A DNA stretch of 64,000 nt, from the NCBI RefSeq assembly GCF_014205685.1, contig NZ_JACIIU010000004.1, positions 231,199-295,198 on the forward strand, read 5' to 3'. Below the pieces are notes generated by a model that searched no databases, was not told the origin of the DNA, and worked only from the letters and a program-made list of their open reading frames with translations. Both the position numbers and the translations under genes were made by a program. Every line of letters starts with the position of its first letter. Positions within the stretch are counted from its first letter, which is position 1. Origin of the DNA: Paenochrobactrum gallinarii (lineage in GTDB: Bacteria; Pseudomonadota; Alphaproteobacteria; Rhizobiales; Rhizobiaceae). Shown here piece by piece: positions 17,687 to 26,634 of this stretch.

Positions 17687-18265
17687 ATGGTCAAGCTCAA
17701 TAAGATTTATACCCGCACCGGTGATGATGGCACAACAGGGCTGACCACTGGTGCGCGCCGCAAGAAAAGCGATCTGCGTGTAGAAGCCTACGGTACGGTG
17801 GACGAGACCAATGCCTGTGTCGGCATGGCGCGTTTGCATCTGGAAGCCTATCCGGAAATTGATGCCATGCTATCGCGCATTCAAAATGATTTGTTTGATT
17901 TAGGCGCAGATCTTTCCGCGCCCGACGATGGCACTGTGCTGCCCTATGAACCTTTGCGCATTGTGGCCTCTCAGGTGGAGCGTGTGGAGGCAGATATTGA
18001 TGCGCTGAATGCGCATCTCTCACCGCTTCGTTCTTTCATCCTGCCGGGCGGGTCGGCGGCGTCCGCCATGCTGCATCTGGCGCGCACTGTCTCGCGGCGT
18101 GCCGAGCGTTTGATGGTTGCTTTAAGTGATGTTGACGGTGAAGTCGTATCTCGTGAAGCGCTGCAATATATCAATCGCTTGTCGGATTTTTTCTTTGTCG
18201 CATCGCGTGCGGTGAATGAAAATGGCGCGCTTGATGTTTTGTGGGTGCCTGGTCAAAACCGTTAA
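17687..18265 (+). CDS. Cob(I)alamin adenosyltransferase, PduO type
   Basis: A 192-residue ATP:cob(I)alamin adenosyltransferase that makes coenzyme B12. The N-terminal ATP-binding motif YTRTGDDGTTGL is at residues 7-18, and the helical segment RTVSRRAERLMVAL is at about 126-140, both typical of PduO-type enzymes. It is 3 bp after the twin-TM gene and upstream of etfBA. It may serve B12-dependent enzymes such as methylmalonyl-CoA mutase elsewhere in the genome. Confidence 0.93.
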   Translation: MVKLNKIYTRTGDDGTTGLTTGARRKKSDLRVEAYGTVDETNACVGMARLHLEAYPEIDAMLSRIQNDLFDLGADLSAPDDGTVLPYEPLRIVASQVERVEADIDALNAHLSPLRSFILPGGSAASAMLHLARTVSRRAERLMVALSDVDGEVVSREALQYINRLSDFFFVASRAVNENGALDVLWVPGQNR

Positions 18266-18277
18266 GGGAAGCTAAAA

Positions 18278-18297
18278 ACGCTGATGAAAATCAGCGT
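18278..18297 (+). other. Hairpin after the adenosyltransferase gene
   Basis: A perfect 8-bp stem ACGCTGAT / ATCAGCGT with a GAAA tetraloop, 12 nt after the stop codon. There is no T-run, so it is more likely an RNA-stabilising 3' end than a strong terminator. Confidence 0.4.
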
Positions 18298-18512
18298 GAG
18301 CAATGAACCGTTATCTTTAATGTCGCTTTCGGCGTTATCTGATTGACGGAAAGCAGAAGCGTCATTACGTTTCTGTCAAATTTATCGCCAAACTCATCAA
18401 TTGTGTGAACAGGCTTCTGATGGTGGTGAAATCGGATGAAGATGCCAACAGGATGTTTATGCGAAGTGACAATTATCATTTTGCAGCATGGATGAAATGA
18501 AAGGTTATGTGG

Positions 18513-19262
18513 ATGAAAATCCTCGTCGCAGTTAAGCGTGTCGTCGATTACAACGTGAATATCCGTGTCAAACCTGACGGAACCGGCGTTGAACTGAATA
18601 ATGTAAAAATGTCGATGAACCCGTTTGATGAGATTGCGGTTGAAGAAGCAATCCGTTTGAAAGAAGCTGGCAAAGTTTCTGAAATCGTTGTTGTTTCAAT
18701 CGGTCCGGCACAGGCACAGGAAACATTGCGCACCGCATTGGCGATGGGCGCAGACCGTGCCATTCTGGTTAAAACCGATGATCAGGTTGAGCCTTTGGGT
18801 GTTGCCAAAGTGCTTAAAGGTGTCGTTGAAGCTGAACAGCCGAATATGGTGTTTTTGGGCAAACAGGCCATTGATGATGACAGTAATCAGACCGGCCAGA
18901 TGCTTGCTGCGCTTCTCAACTGGGCGCAGGCTACATTTGCTTCCAAGCTTGAGCTTGGTGAAGATCAGGCAACTGTTACCCGTGAAGTTGATGGCGGCTT
19001 GCAGACCATCAATGTTAAACTCCCTGCAATCGTCACTGTTGATCTGCGCTTGAATGAACCGCGTTATGCGTCCTTGCCGAATATTATGAAGGCGAAGAAA
19101 AAGCCGCTGGATGAGAAATCACCGGCTGATTTTGGTGCCGACATTGCCCCGCGCCTGAAGGTTTTGAAAACAGAAGAACCAGGTGGCCGCAAGGCTGGCG
19201 TCAAAGTGGCTTCCGTTGCCGAGCTGGTAGAAAAGCTCAAAAACGAAGCCGGCGTTTTGTAA
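18513..19262 (+). CDS. etfB: Electron transfer flavoprotein beta subunit
   Basis: A 249-residue EtfB, which with EtfA carries electrons from acyl-CoA and other dehydrogenases to ETF:ubiquinone oxidoreductase. It starts [20 protein letters not shown], has [12 protein letters not shown] and the AMP-binding/recognition stretch [14 protein letters not shown], and includes the family signature [23 protein letters not shown]. The ATG at 18513 has AAGG 8 nt upstream; an ATG two codons earlier is possible. It is 24 bp from etfA. Confidence 0.96.
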   Translation: MKILVAVKRVVDYNVNIRVKPDGTGVELNNVKMSMNPFDEIAVEEAIRLKEAGKVSEIVVVSIGPAQAQETLRTALAMGADRAILVKTDDQVEPLGVAKVLKGVVEAEQPNMVFLGKQAIDDDSNQTGQMLAALLNWAQATFASKLELGEDQATVTREVDGGLQTINVKLPAIVTVDLRLNEPRYASLPNIMKAKKKPLDEKSPADFGADIAPRLKVLKTEEPGGRKAGVKVASVAELVEKLKNEAGVL

Positions 19263-19286
19263 GTTAAGGATCAAGGATTTATACTG

Positions 19287-20216
19287 ATGGCTATTCTTCT
19301 GTTTGCTGAACATGATAATGCAACCTTGTCCGATCAAACTGCAAAAGCATTGAGCGCCGCACAGGCGATTGGTGGGGATGTGGATGTTCTGATTGCCGGT
19401 CAAAATGCGCAAGGCGTTGCTGATCAGGCGGCAAAACTTCAAGGTGTGCGTAAAGTTTTGTTGGCGCAGGCTGATGTGCTGGAAAACCGTCTGGCAGAGC
19501 CGGTGGCAGCACTGATCGTTTCGCTTAGCGATGGTTATGATACGGTGATTGCTCCTGCGACCACTAACGCTAAAAACATCTTGCCGCGCGTTGCAGCTCT
19601 TCTGGATGTGGCGCAGATTTCTGAAATCATGGAAGTGGTTTCGGCTGATACTTTCAAGCGTCCGATCTATGCTGGTAATGCGATCCAGACCGTGCAGTCA
19701 ACCGATGCTAAAAAAGTTATCACTGTGCGTACGGCTTCTTTCTCTGGTGTGGGTGCTGGCGGTTCTGCCAGCATTGAAACAGTTGCCGTGGCGGCTGATC
19801 CGGCTCTGTCTTCTTATGTTGGTGCTGATCTGTCCGGTGGTGAACGTCCTGAACTGACCTCTGCCAAGATCATTGTGTCCGGTGGTCGTGCATTGGGTTC
19901 GGAAGATAAGTTCAACGAAGTGATCCTGCCATTGGCAGATAAGCTCGGGGCAGCCGTTGGTGCATCGCGCGCAGCCGTGGATGCGGGCTATGCACCCAAT
20001 GACTGGCAGGTAGGCCAGACCGGTAAAGTGGTCGCGCCTGAACTTTATATTGCTGCCGGTATTTCCGGTGCCATTCAGCATCTGGCCGGGATGAAGGATT
20101 CTAAAGTCATTGTTGCGATCAACAAAGACGAAGAAGCGCCGATTTTTCAGGTGGCTGATTATGGTCTGGTGGGCGATCTCTTTACGATCCTGCCGGAACT
20201 GGAAAAGGCGCTTTAA
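19287..20216 (+). CDS. etfA: Electron transfer flavoprotein alpha subunit
   Basis: A 309-residue EtfA with the FAD-binding C-terminal domain: VSGGRALGS near residue 195, GASRAAVDAGYAPNDWQVGQTGK, then LYIAAGISGAIQHLAGM and AINKDEEAPIFQVADYGLVGD. These are the standard EtfA FAD contacts. It is 24 bp downstream of etfB and forms the heterodimer with it. It is followed by a hairpin and then the 3-hydroxybutyryl-CoA dehydrogenase gene, linking electron transfer to acyl-CoA metabolism. Confidence 0.97.
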   Translation: MAILLFAEHDNATLSDQTAKALSAAQAIGGDVDVLIAGQNAQGVADQAAKLQGVRKVLLAQADVLENRLAEPVAALIVSLSDGYDTVIAPATTNAKNILPRVAALLDVAQISEIMEVVSADTFKRPIYAGNAIQTVQSTDAKKVITVRTASFSGVGAGGSASIETVAVAADPALSSYVGADLSGGERPELTSAKIIVSGGRALGSEDKFNEVILPLADKLGAAVGASRAAVDAGYAPNDWQVGQTGKVVAPELYIAAGISGAIQHLAGMKDSKVIVAINKDEEAPIFQVADYGLVGDLFTILPELEKAL

Positions 20217-20221
20217 TTTTC

Positions 20222-20246
20222 TGTCAGAACCTATTTGGTTCTGACA
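20222..20246 (+). terminator. Hairpin between etfA and hbd
   Basis: A perfect 10-bp stem (TGTCAGAACC / GGTTCTGACA) with a TATTT loop, followed by AATTTTAT. It may partly terminate or attenuate transcription between etfA and hbd. A second 6-bp hairpin (GCCCTG / CAGGGC, 20266-20289) lies just before the hbd binding site. Confidence 0.5.
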
Positions 20247-20310
20247 AATTTTATCAACGGCTTTAGCCCTGACTGAGTGACAGCAGGGCGTTTATTTGGA
20301 GGATGTTACG

Positions 20311-21186
20311 GTGGCGATTAAGACAGTGGGAATTATCGGTGCCGGACAAATGGGCGGCGGAATTGCGCATGTCTGTGCGCTCGCCGGATATACTGTGCTG
20401 CTTCATGATGCTGATGCTGAGCGTCTGGAAAAAGGTATTGCCACCATCAATGGTAATATGGCGCGTCAGGTGGCTTCCGGTAAGCTGGAAGATACGCAGC
20501 GCAGTGAAGCGATGAAAAAAATCCTGCCTGCCAAAGCCATGGAAGATCTGGCTGGTGTTGATCTGGCGATTGAAGCGGCCACTGAAGACGAAGATATTAA
20601 GCGTAAAATCTTTGCCTCCCTTTGCCCGATCCTTAATCCGGAAGCGATTTTAGCAACCAATACCTCATCCATCTCCATCACCCGACTGGCAGCAACCACT
20701 GACCGGCCGGAGCGTTTTATGGGTATTCATTTTATGAATCCTGTGCCGCTGATGAAACTGGTTGAACTGGTGCGCGGTATTGCAACGGAAGAAGTGACCT
20801 TCAAGGAAGCGCAGGCTTTCGTACAGTCGCTGGATAAAACCATCACTGTTGCGGAAGATTTTCCGGCCTTTATCGTCAATCGTATTCTGCTGCCAATGAT
20901 CAATGAGGCGATTTATACGCTTTATGAAGGTGTTGGTTCGGTGGATTCCATTGATACCGCCATGCGACTTGGTGCCAATCATCCGATGGGGCCTTTGCAA
21001 CTGGCAGATTTTATCGGCCTGGATACATGCCTGTCGATCATGCAGGTGCTTTATGACGGGTTGTCAGACAGCAAATATCGCCCGTGCCCGTTGCTGGTTA
21101 AATATGTTGAAGCCGGCTGGTTGGGACGCAAAGCCGGTCGCGGTTTCTATGATTATCGCGGTGATGAACCGGTGCCGACACGTTAA
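20311..21186 (+). CDS. 3-hydroxybutyryl-CoA dehydrogenase
   Basis: A 291-residue NAD(P)-dependent dehydrogenase interconverting acetoacetyl-CoA and 3-hydroxybutyryl-CoA. The Rossmann motif GAGQMGGGIA is near residues 9-18, the catalytic-region HFMNPVPLMKLVE is at about 138-150, and PGFIVNR appears as AFIVNRILLPM. The GTG at 20311 has GGAGG 8 nt upstream; the TTG at 20296 overlaps that site. The position behind etfBA is the usual Rhizobiales arrangement. Confidence 0.94.
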   Translation: MAIKTVGIIGAGQMGGGIAHVCALAGYTVLLHDADAERLEKGIATINGNMARQVASGKLEDTQRSEAMKKILPAKAMEDLAGVDLAIEAATEDEDIKRKIFASLCPILNPEAILATNTSSISITRLAATTDRPERFMGIHFMNPVPLMKLVELVRGIATEEVTFKEAQAFVQSLDKTITVAEDFPAFIVNRILLPMINEAIYTLYEGVGSVDSIDTAMRLGANHPMGPLQLADFIGLDTCLSIMQVLYDGLSDSKYRPCPLLVKYVEAGWLGRKAGRGFYDYRGDEPVPTR

Positions 21187-21211
21187 GTTTGGCTCGGATA
21201 TAGCAAATTTT

Positions 21212-21250
21212 AATGGCGCTGGTGCTTATGCATCCGGCGCCATTTTTGTT
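21212..21250 (+). terminator. Intrinsic terminator after hbd
   Basis: An 8-bp stem AATGGCGC / GCGCCATT with a 17-nt loop and a T-rich tail, 25 nt after the hbd stop. Confidence 0.7.
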
Positions 21251-21421
21251 TTCTGATTGTGGATAACAATCAATGAAATTTGCTTTAAGATTTCATTAAC
21301 CTTCACTGTTCAGTGTGTATTCATCTTTAAATGCTAAATATTTGATTAATGAAGGTGTTAAAATTTAACCCATCATTGCCTATTATTGGCTGTAAGTGAT
21401 TGATTATTGAGGGTGAAGACG

Positions 21422-21550
21422 ATGAGCATTCTTGTTCACTTGCGCGAAAGCGTAAACGTCATTCGTGAGTTCGTGGTGCCGAGCTATCGTCCGGAACGTC
21501 ATTATATGCGTGGTCCGGGGCCAGCTTGTGCGGCGCGTGTTGCACGATGA
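21422..21550 (+). CDS. Unrecognised 42-residue small protein
   Basis: The ATG at 21422 has a good binding site (GAGGG, 8 nt upstream). It opens a frame of 42 codons to TGA at 21548-21550, followed 24 nt later by a strong terminator. The protein begins MSILVHLRESVNVIREFVV, contains PSYRPERHYMRGPGP and ends CAARVAR; it is basic, with no obvious membrane segment. The frame sits alone in its own transcription unit behind a 170-bp AT-rich leader. I do not recognise the family. Binding site, isolation and terminator together argue that it is a real gene. Confidence 0.6.
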   Translation: MSILVHLRESVNVIREFVVPSYRPERHYMRGPGPACAARVAR

Positions 21551-21574
21551 GGAAAACAACAGACTATTTAATAT

Positions 21575-21608
21575 AAAAGCCCGGTTTCGATTACGAACCG
21601 GGCTTTTT
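21575..21608. terminator. Terminator after the small ORF, convergent with cysK
   Basis: A 12-bp stem AAAAGCCCGGTT / AACCGGGCTTTT ending in T5. The A-rich left side could also serve the cysK transcript on the minus strand, whose stop is 26 nt away. Confidence 0.85.
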
Positions 21609-21633
21609 CTTATTCGTGCTTGGGAGGCACTGA

Positions 21634-22632
21634 TTAGTCGTCCAGACCTTCAAACAGAGCGGTGGAGAGATAACGCTCGGCAAAGGAAGGAATGATGATG
21701 ACGATGTTTTTGTCTTTATTTTCGGGACGTTTGCCCACTTCGATGGCGGCAGTCAGTGCCGCACCCGATGAAATGCCAACCGGAATACCCTCAACGCGTG
21801 CCAGTTCGCGGGATTTGGCAAATGCGTCTTCATTGGAAACCTGAATGATTTCATCGTAAACATTTGTGTCCAAAGTTTTTGGCGCAAAACCTGCACCAAT
21901 GCCTTGGATTTTATGCGGGCCTGGTGCGCCACCGGAAAGAACGGGCGAATCTTTTGGTTCCACGGCAATCACTTTAAATTCAGGCTTACGGGCTTTCAAA
22001 ACCTGTCCCACACCTGTGATGGTGCCACCGGTGCCAATAACGGAAATCAGAATATCGGCTTCGCCATTGGTGTCGTTCCAGATTTCCTCAGCGGTGGTTT
22101 TGCGGTGGATTTCAGGATTGGCCTGATTTTCAAACTGTTGCGGAATAATGGCATGGGGTGTGCTTTCAGCCAGTTCCTCGGCCTTGGCAATCGCACCCTT
22201 CATGCCTTTTGCGCCTTCCGTCAGTACCAGTTCGGCACCAAGGAATTTAAGCAGCTTGCGGCGCTCAACCGACATGGTTTCCGGCATGGTCAAAATCAGA
22301 CGATAGCCTTTGGCGGCGGCTGCAAAAGCCAGCGCAATACCGGTATTGCCGGAGGTTGGTTCAATCAGTGTGGTCTGGCCTGGCACGGCTTCGCCTGAGG
22401 CTTCCAGCGCTTCAATGAGCGCCAGACCGATACGGTCTTTGACGCTTGCCAGCGGGTTGAAAAATTCAAGCTTAACGAGAAGATTGGCGACGACGCCATG
22501 TTCACGCGCGAATTTATCAATGCGCACCAAAGGTGTGTTGCCGATCGTATCAAGGATCGAGTCGTAAACGTGACCACGGCCGATCTGCTGGCCGGTTTTT
22601 TGGTTTGAGGTTTGGCTCTCTGATTTCGACAT
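21634..22632 (-). CDS. cysK: Cysteine synthase A
   Basis: A 332-residue O-acetylserine sulfhydrylase that makes cysteine from O-acetylserine and sulfide. The PLP lysine is K65 in SVKDRIGL; the substrate loop [10 protein letters not shown] and the C-terminal [11 protein letters not shown] are present. It is slightly longer than E. coli CysK because of a 20-residue N-terminal extension. The ATG at 22632 has AAGGA upstream; the open frame to 22761 lacks family sequence. It is a single gene between the small-ORF terminator and a 237-bp AT-rich gap. Confidence 0.95.
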   Translation of the reverse strand: MSKSESQTSNQKTGQQIGRGHVYDSILDTIGNTPLVRIDKFAREHGVVANLLVKLEFFNPLASVKDRIGLALIEALEASGEAVPGQTTLIEPTSGNTGIALAFAAAAKGYRLILTMPETMSVERRKLLKFLGAELVLTEGAKGMKGAIAKAEELAESTPHAIIPQQFENQANPEIHRKTTAEEIWNDTNGEADILISVIGTGGTITGVGQVLKARKPEFKVIAVEPKDSPVLSGGAPGPHKIQGIGAGFAPKTLDTNVYDEIIQVSNEDAFAKSRELARVEGIPVGISSGAALTAAIEVGKRPENKDKNIVIIIPSFAERYLSTALFEGLDD

Positions 22633-22809
22633 TGTTAGATCCTTGTATGTTAGACCCGTGATAAAATCTTGTTTTCTATTGCCGGAGATTTTAATCGAAA
22701 GGCTTGCAGACACAAGTTTTCGCCTTGCGTATAAATCTATATATGAGGCATATAATTCCAATATTAAAGTTTATTAGAAAAATATTTCCCGAAAATTCGA
22801 GCAAGACTA

Positions 22810-22842
22810 AGCAGTCAGGAAAATATCTTATTCCTGATTGCT
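22810..22842 (-). terminator. Hairpin after the DUF1178 gene
   Basis: Arms AGCAATCAGGAA and TTCCTGACTGCT on the minus strand pair over 12 bp with one mismatch, 28 nt beyond the DUF1178 stop. There is no T-run, so its terminator role is uncertain. Confidence 0.4.
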
Positions 22843-22869
22843 ATTGTTTAAAAGTATAATTTTGATTGA

Positions 22870-23295
22870 TCAGTTTTTGTCTTCAGGCAAAGCCGGAAGC
22901 GGCATAATTTCAATGCCTTCGTCAACAAGCGATGTCACATCATCGGCTGTGGCTTCGCCATAAATGCCGCGTTGTTCCGTTTCGCCATAATGGATTTTGC
23001 GTGCTTCTTCGGCAAATTTATCGCCGACATAATCGGCATTCTCACGCACTTTGCGTGCGAGATCCTGAATGTCGTTCAGAATTTTTTTCTGCGCTTCATC
23101 CATACTGACCGCGATTTGCTCTTTCTTGCGACCCGTTGAGACAGACGGTGCCATCAGTGCTTTTTGCACACTCTGCGAGCCGCATTGCGGACAGGTGACG
23201 AAACCGCTTTTCAGCTGCTGGTCAAAATCATCATTGTTTCGAAACCAGGCTTCAAAATGATGGTTACTGGCACAATTAAGCGAAAAGCGGATCAT
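22870..23295 (-). CDS. DUF1178 family protein
   Basis: A 141-residue protein with a zinc-ribbon-like N-terminus: C8 and C38 plus CPQCGSQSV (about residues 35-43), preceded by HHFEAWFRN. A charged helical tail contains VRENADYVGDKFAEEARK. This is the DUF1178 pattern; function is unknown, probably a small metal-binding accessory protein. It lies 18 bp behind the nitrilase-family gene and ends the comF-grxC-nitrilase-DUF1178 group, an order I recall as conserved in Rhizobiales. Confidence 0.85.
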   Translation of the reverse strand: MIRFSLNCASNHHFEAWFRNNDDFDQQLKSGFVTCPQCGSQSVQKALMAPSVSTGRKKEQIAVSMDEAQKKILNDIQDLARKVRENADYVGDKFAEEARKIHYGETEQRGIYGEATADDVTSLVDEGIEIMPLPALPEDKN

Positions 23296-23313
23296 TTCTC
23301 TTGTTTTAGTCCC

Positions 23314-24150
23314 TTATGCTTTGACAATTTGGGTGGTGAACTGACGTGCATTGGCAAGGTTAGGAATTTTTTTGCGCGCAAGCACAGATTCATTCACATC
23401 AATATCGGCCACAATCACGCATGGCTCGTCATGGTCGGCTTCGGCCAAAATCGTGCCCCATGGGGAAACAATGATCGAGTGACCATAAGTGCCGCGCCCG
23501 TCTTCATGAAAACCGCCTTGAGCGGCAGAGATCAAAAAAGCACCATTTTCAATGGCACGGGCGCGCTGCATAATATGCCAGTGTGCTTCACCGGTCTGGC
23601 GTGTAAAGGCGGCTGGCGCTGTCAGCAGATTGGCACCGCGCAAAGCCTGTGCCTGAAAGAGCTGCGGAAAGCGAATGTCGTAGCAAATGCCCATGCCGAT
23701 ATTGGCAAGCGGGGTTTCAACAACAATGGCTTTGTCGCCCGGCTCATAAGTGGCGGATTCACGCCAGCTTTCACCATTGTCCAAATCCACATCAAACATA
23801 TGGATCTTATCATAGGTGGTGATTTTCTCACCTGTGGGTGCAAAGATCACACCGCGATTGGCTGCCTTCTGGTCAGCCGCACGAATGGCGGTGGAGCCGA
23901 TATGCAGGTAAATGCCATATTGTCTGGCAAGCTCTGCGGCTGCAAGAAAGACCGGATCATCGGCTTCGTTGCGGATGGTGGCGAGCAGCACGTTTTTATC
24001 GCGCTGAAACCCGCCGGTCGCTTCAGGGGTTTGCACATAATGAGCACCTTGGCGCGCAGCTTCGGCAACAAGTTGCTTCAGCGTTTCAACATTGGTGTTG
24101 ATATCATTGCCGACACGCATCTGAATGGCGGCTGCGCGAAAAGTGCTCAT
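23314..24150 (-). CDS. Carbon-nitrogen hydrolase (Nit1-like amidase)
   Basis: A 278-residue nitrilase-superfamily protein with the catalytic triad E43 (TPEATG), K115 (YDKIHMFD) and C156 (GICYDIRFP). It resembles the Nit1/deaminated-glutathione amidase branch, which removes a damaged glutathione side product; the adjacency to glutaredoxin supports this, but the activity is inferred. It starts 11 bp after the grxC stop. Confidence 0.9.
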   Translation of the reverse strand: MSTFRAAAIQMRVGNDINTNVETLKQLVAEAARQGAHYVQTPEATGGFQRDKNVLLATIRNEADDPVFLAAAELARQYGIYLHIGSTAIRAADQKAANRGVIFAPTGEKITTYDKIHMFDVDLDNGESWRESATYEPGDKAIVVETPLANIGMGICYDIRFPQLFQAQALRGANLLTAPAAFTRQTGEAHWHIMQRARAIENGAFLISAAQGGFHEDGRGTYGHSIIVSPWGTILAEADHDEPCVIVADIDVNESVLARKKIPNLANARQFTTQIVKA

Positions 24151-24161
24151 AGCTTTATCCC

Positions 24162-24425
24162 TTATAGTGTTCCACTCTCCAAAAGTCCGTCCAGTTTGCC
24201 ATTAGCTTCCAGCGCATGCAAATCATCACAGCCACCAACATGATAATCACCGACAAAAATTTGCGGGAATGTGTTGCGGCCGGATTTTTGCTGCATTTCT
24301 GCACGCAGTTCCGGTGTGGCACCGGCATTGATTTCGTGAAATGCAACGCCCTTTTGGGTCAGCAAATCTTTTGCTCTGGTGCAATAAGGGCAGCCCGGAC
24401 GGGTATAAATTGTAACATCAACCAT
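24162..24425 (-). CDS. grxC: Glutaredoxin 3
   Basis: An 87-residue dithiol glutaredoxin that reduces disulfides with glutathione. The active site CPYC is at residues 12-15 and the GSH-binding TFPQIFVGD and GGCDDLHAL segments follow at about 53-76. The ATG at 24425 has GGAG upstream; an earlier start four codons away is less well placed. It is downstream of comF and immediately upstream of the nitrilase-family gene. Confidence 0.95.
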   Translation of the reverse strand: MVDVTIYTRPGCPYCTRAKDLLTQKGVAFHEINAGATPELRAEMQQKSGRNTFPQIFVGDYHVGGCDDLHALEANGKLDGLLESGTL

Positions 24426-24500
24426 GATTAACTCCATTGTTGATGCTCATATATGCTTAAATTGCCTCAACCGAAAGCCCTTGTTGCTATTACTTAAACC

Positions 24501-25307
24501 TTAGATTTGTTCAGGCAAGACACGGCTGAAGGTTAAAACGTCTACGGATTGTGCCCCGTGGCGCAGTAAGGTGCGGGTGGCAGAGCGCACGGTGGCACCG
24601 GTTGTATAAACATCATCAATGAGCAAGACCCGCCGCCCGCGAATGTGGATATCGCCTTTGTCCGGCACTTTAAATGCGCCATCAACATTGCGCTGGCGTT
24701 CTTTACTGCGCAAGCCTGTTTGCTGGACGGTGTTGCGGGTGCGGATTAAAGCCTCAGCGCAAAAAGGTTTGTGTGCAGATTTGGCAAGACTGCGCGCCAG
24801 TTCTGCCGATTGGTTGTAGCGGCGTTGCCATAAGCGCCAGCGATGCAGCGGCACGGGAATAATCACATCGCAATCATCAAGCAATTCTCGCCCCGCCCGC
24901 GACAACCATTGCGCCATCCATGGCGCTAAATCGGTGCGGTCATAAAATTTGAGTGACACAGCCATGTGCTGCGCGGCCCCCTTATGCAAAACGGCAGAGC
25001 GCAGACGTTTGAAAGGAGGCGGATTGGCGATTGCCTCGGCACATAAAAAATGCGAGCCGAAATCATGGGCGAAAGGTGTGCCAAGCACCGGACAATAGGG
25101 CTGCTCGATAAAGCGGATTTCGTCCCAGCAGGCAGGGCACAAAGAGCCTGGATGTGAAACATGACGTTTGCAACCGATGCAGGTGGGCGGAAATAAAATA
25201 TCGGCAGCCGCTTTCAAGGCTTTTGCCGCATGGGCGGAAAAGTTGAAATTCAGCCTTTTCGGCTCTTCATCATCGTCATTATTTTTCAAACTGACATGGT
25301 TTGTCAT
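24501..25307 (-). CDS. ComF family protein
   Basis: A 268-residue protein with an N-terminal zinc-ribbon (C43, C46, C57, C60 in CIGC and CPAC) and a C-terminal phosphoribosyltransferase fold whose PRPP-like loop is VLLIDDVYTTGAT. ComF relatives aid DNA uptake or recombination-linked processes in naturally competent bacteria; in Rhizobiales the role is unknown. It is the first gene of the minus-strand group and is divergent from a methyltransferase gene across 81 bp. Confidence 0.9.
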   Translation of the reverse strand: MTNHVSLKNNDDDEEPKRLNFNFSAHAAKALKAAADILFPPTCIGCKRHVSHPGSLCPACWDEIRFIEQPYCPVLGTPFAHDFGSHFLCAEAIANPPPFKRLRSAVLHKGAAQHMAVSLKFYDRTDLAPWMAQWLSRAGRELLDDCDVIIPVPLHRWRLWQRRYNQSAELARSLAKSAHKPFCAEALIRTRNTVQQTGLRSKERQRNVDGAFKVPDKGDIHIRGRRVLLIDDVYTTGATVRSATRTLLRHGAQSVDVLTFSRVLPEQI

Positions 25308-25388
25308 TGCATTCGCTCCCGATCGAACGCATGTAACACTTAAGTCACCATGCCAGAAGAAATGCAGATTGTAAAAGGCGGATCATAA

Positions 25389-26294
25389 ATGTCGGGTAGC
25401 GGAATTTTTGACCGCCAATTGATGTTGCAGTTTCAAAAGCGTGCATTGGCAAAGCCTGTTGCGGGGGCTGACTTTTTGCTTGAGCGCAGCGTTGAAGATG
25501 TACTTGATCGTTTAAGTGCCGTGGAAAGACAGTTCAGTACCGGCGTGGCGCTGATGGGGTATACAGATGCTTTGGCGCGCGGCTTGCAACAATCCGGCAA
25601 AGTGGAGAAGATCATCCGCATTGAGCAGGGTGACTTCTATTTTCAAGGCAGCGACTCAGCTTTTGAACATGGCGTGATTGAGCCAAGTGAAATTCTGCCC
25701 TTGGAGCCGCAAAGCGCTGATCTGATCGTCTCTTTGATGTCTTTGCATCTCATCAATGATCTGCCGGGAATGCTTATTCAAATTGCGCGTGCATTGCGCC
25801 CCGATGGTTTGTTTCTGGCAGCCTTTTCCGGCACCGGAACTTTGGGCGAGTTGCGTGAAAGCCTGATGCAGGCTGAGATTGAATTAAGTGGCGGCGCTGC
25901 GGCACGTATTGCGCCTTTTGCCGATATCAGAGATGCGGGTGCTTTGTTGCAGCGTGCTGGTTTTGCGTTGCCGGTAACAGATGTTGACACGGTGACGGTG
26001 CGCTATAATTCGATGTTTGATCTGCTTAAAGATATCCGCGCCATGGGGATGCAAAATATTCTGGTTGACCGCTCGAAGAAGCCGCTGACGCGCAGCGTTT
26101 TCATGCGGGCAGCGCAAATTTATGCCGAGCGCTTTTCTGATCCGGACGGGCGTGTCAGGGCGAGCTTTTCAACATTGTGGATGTCAGGCTGGAAGCCGCA
26201 TGAATCACAGCAAAAACCGTTAAAGCCCGGTTCTGCAAAAGCCTCGCTGGCAGACGCATTGCAGCAGCTTCAAGTCAAGCCGGAAGACGGTTAA
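25389..26294 (+). CDS. SAM-dependent methyltransferase-fold protein (NDUFAF5-like)
   Basis: A 301-residue class I SAM-methyltransferase fold. Motif I is poorly conserved, but IVSLMSLHLINDLPGMLIQIARALRPDGLFLAAFSG-type segments (about residues 115-150) match the methyltransf_11 core. It resembles NDUFAF5/BioC-like proteins that assist complex I assembly (as hydroxylase) in mitochondria; the bacterial function is unproven. It is convergent with the next gene, only 1 bp between stops. Confidence 0.8.
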   Translation: MSGSGIFDRQLMLQFQKRALAKPVAGADFLLERSVEDVLDRLSAVERQFSTGVALMGYTDALARGLQQSGKVEKIIRIEQGDFYFQGSDSAFEHGVIEPSEILPLEPQSADLIVSLMSLHLINDLPGMLIQIARALRPDGLFLAAFSGTGTLGELRESLMQAEIELSGGAAARIAPFADIRDAGALLQRAGFALPVTDVDTVTVRYNSMFDLLKDIRAMGMQNILVDRSKKPLTRSVFMRAAQIYAERFSDPDGRVRASFSTLWMSGWKPHESQQKPLKPGSAKASLADALQQLQVKPEDG

Positions 26295-26295
26295 A

Positions 26296-26526
26296 TCAGT
26301 TACGGATTGAGCCTGTTTTGGTCATGTCGATGCCTTGCGGGAACAATGCCTGCATATCCTGACGATTGGCGCGTTCATTCATCAATGGGATGATAATCAT
26401 GCCAAGAGCAAGAGCTGCTGAACCAAACAATAATGCAATGCGCAAAGCACTGCTTTTGGCGTTAGAAATTGGACGATAGGACAGGTCAAAGTCGATATCG
26501 TTGATATTTTTTTGTTGTTTACCCAT
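26296..26526 (-). CDS. Small single-span membrane protein of unknown function
   Basis: A 76-residue protein with a basic N-terminus (MGKQQKNINDIDFD), one membrane span at about residues 28-47 (ALRIALLFGSAALALGMI) and a polar C-terminus with QALFPQGIDMTKTGS. I do not recognise a named family. Its convergent abutment to the methyltransferase gene and normal codon use support it as a real gene. The topology suggests a small inner-membrane protein. Confidence 0.65.
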   Translation of the reverse strand: MGKQQKNINDIDFDLSYRPISNAKSSALRIALLFGSAALALGMIIIPLMNERANRQDMQALFPQGIDMTKTGSIRN

Positions 26527-26634
26527 TACTCAAAACTCCGGGTTTTACCAACCGCAGTGTCGCGTAATGAAGTGAAAGATAAATTAACAAAATCGCATAG
26601 AGCGATGCTTGTTACAGTTAATCACAAAAAGATT

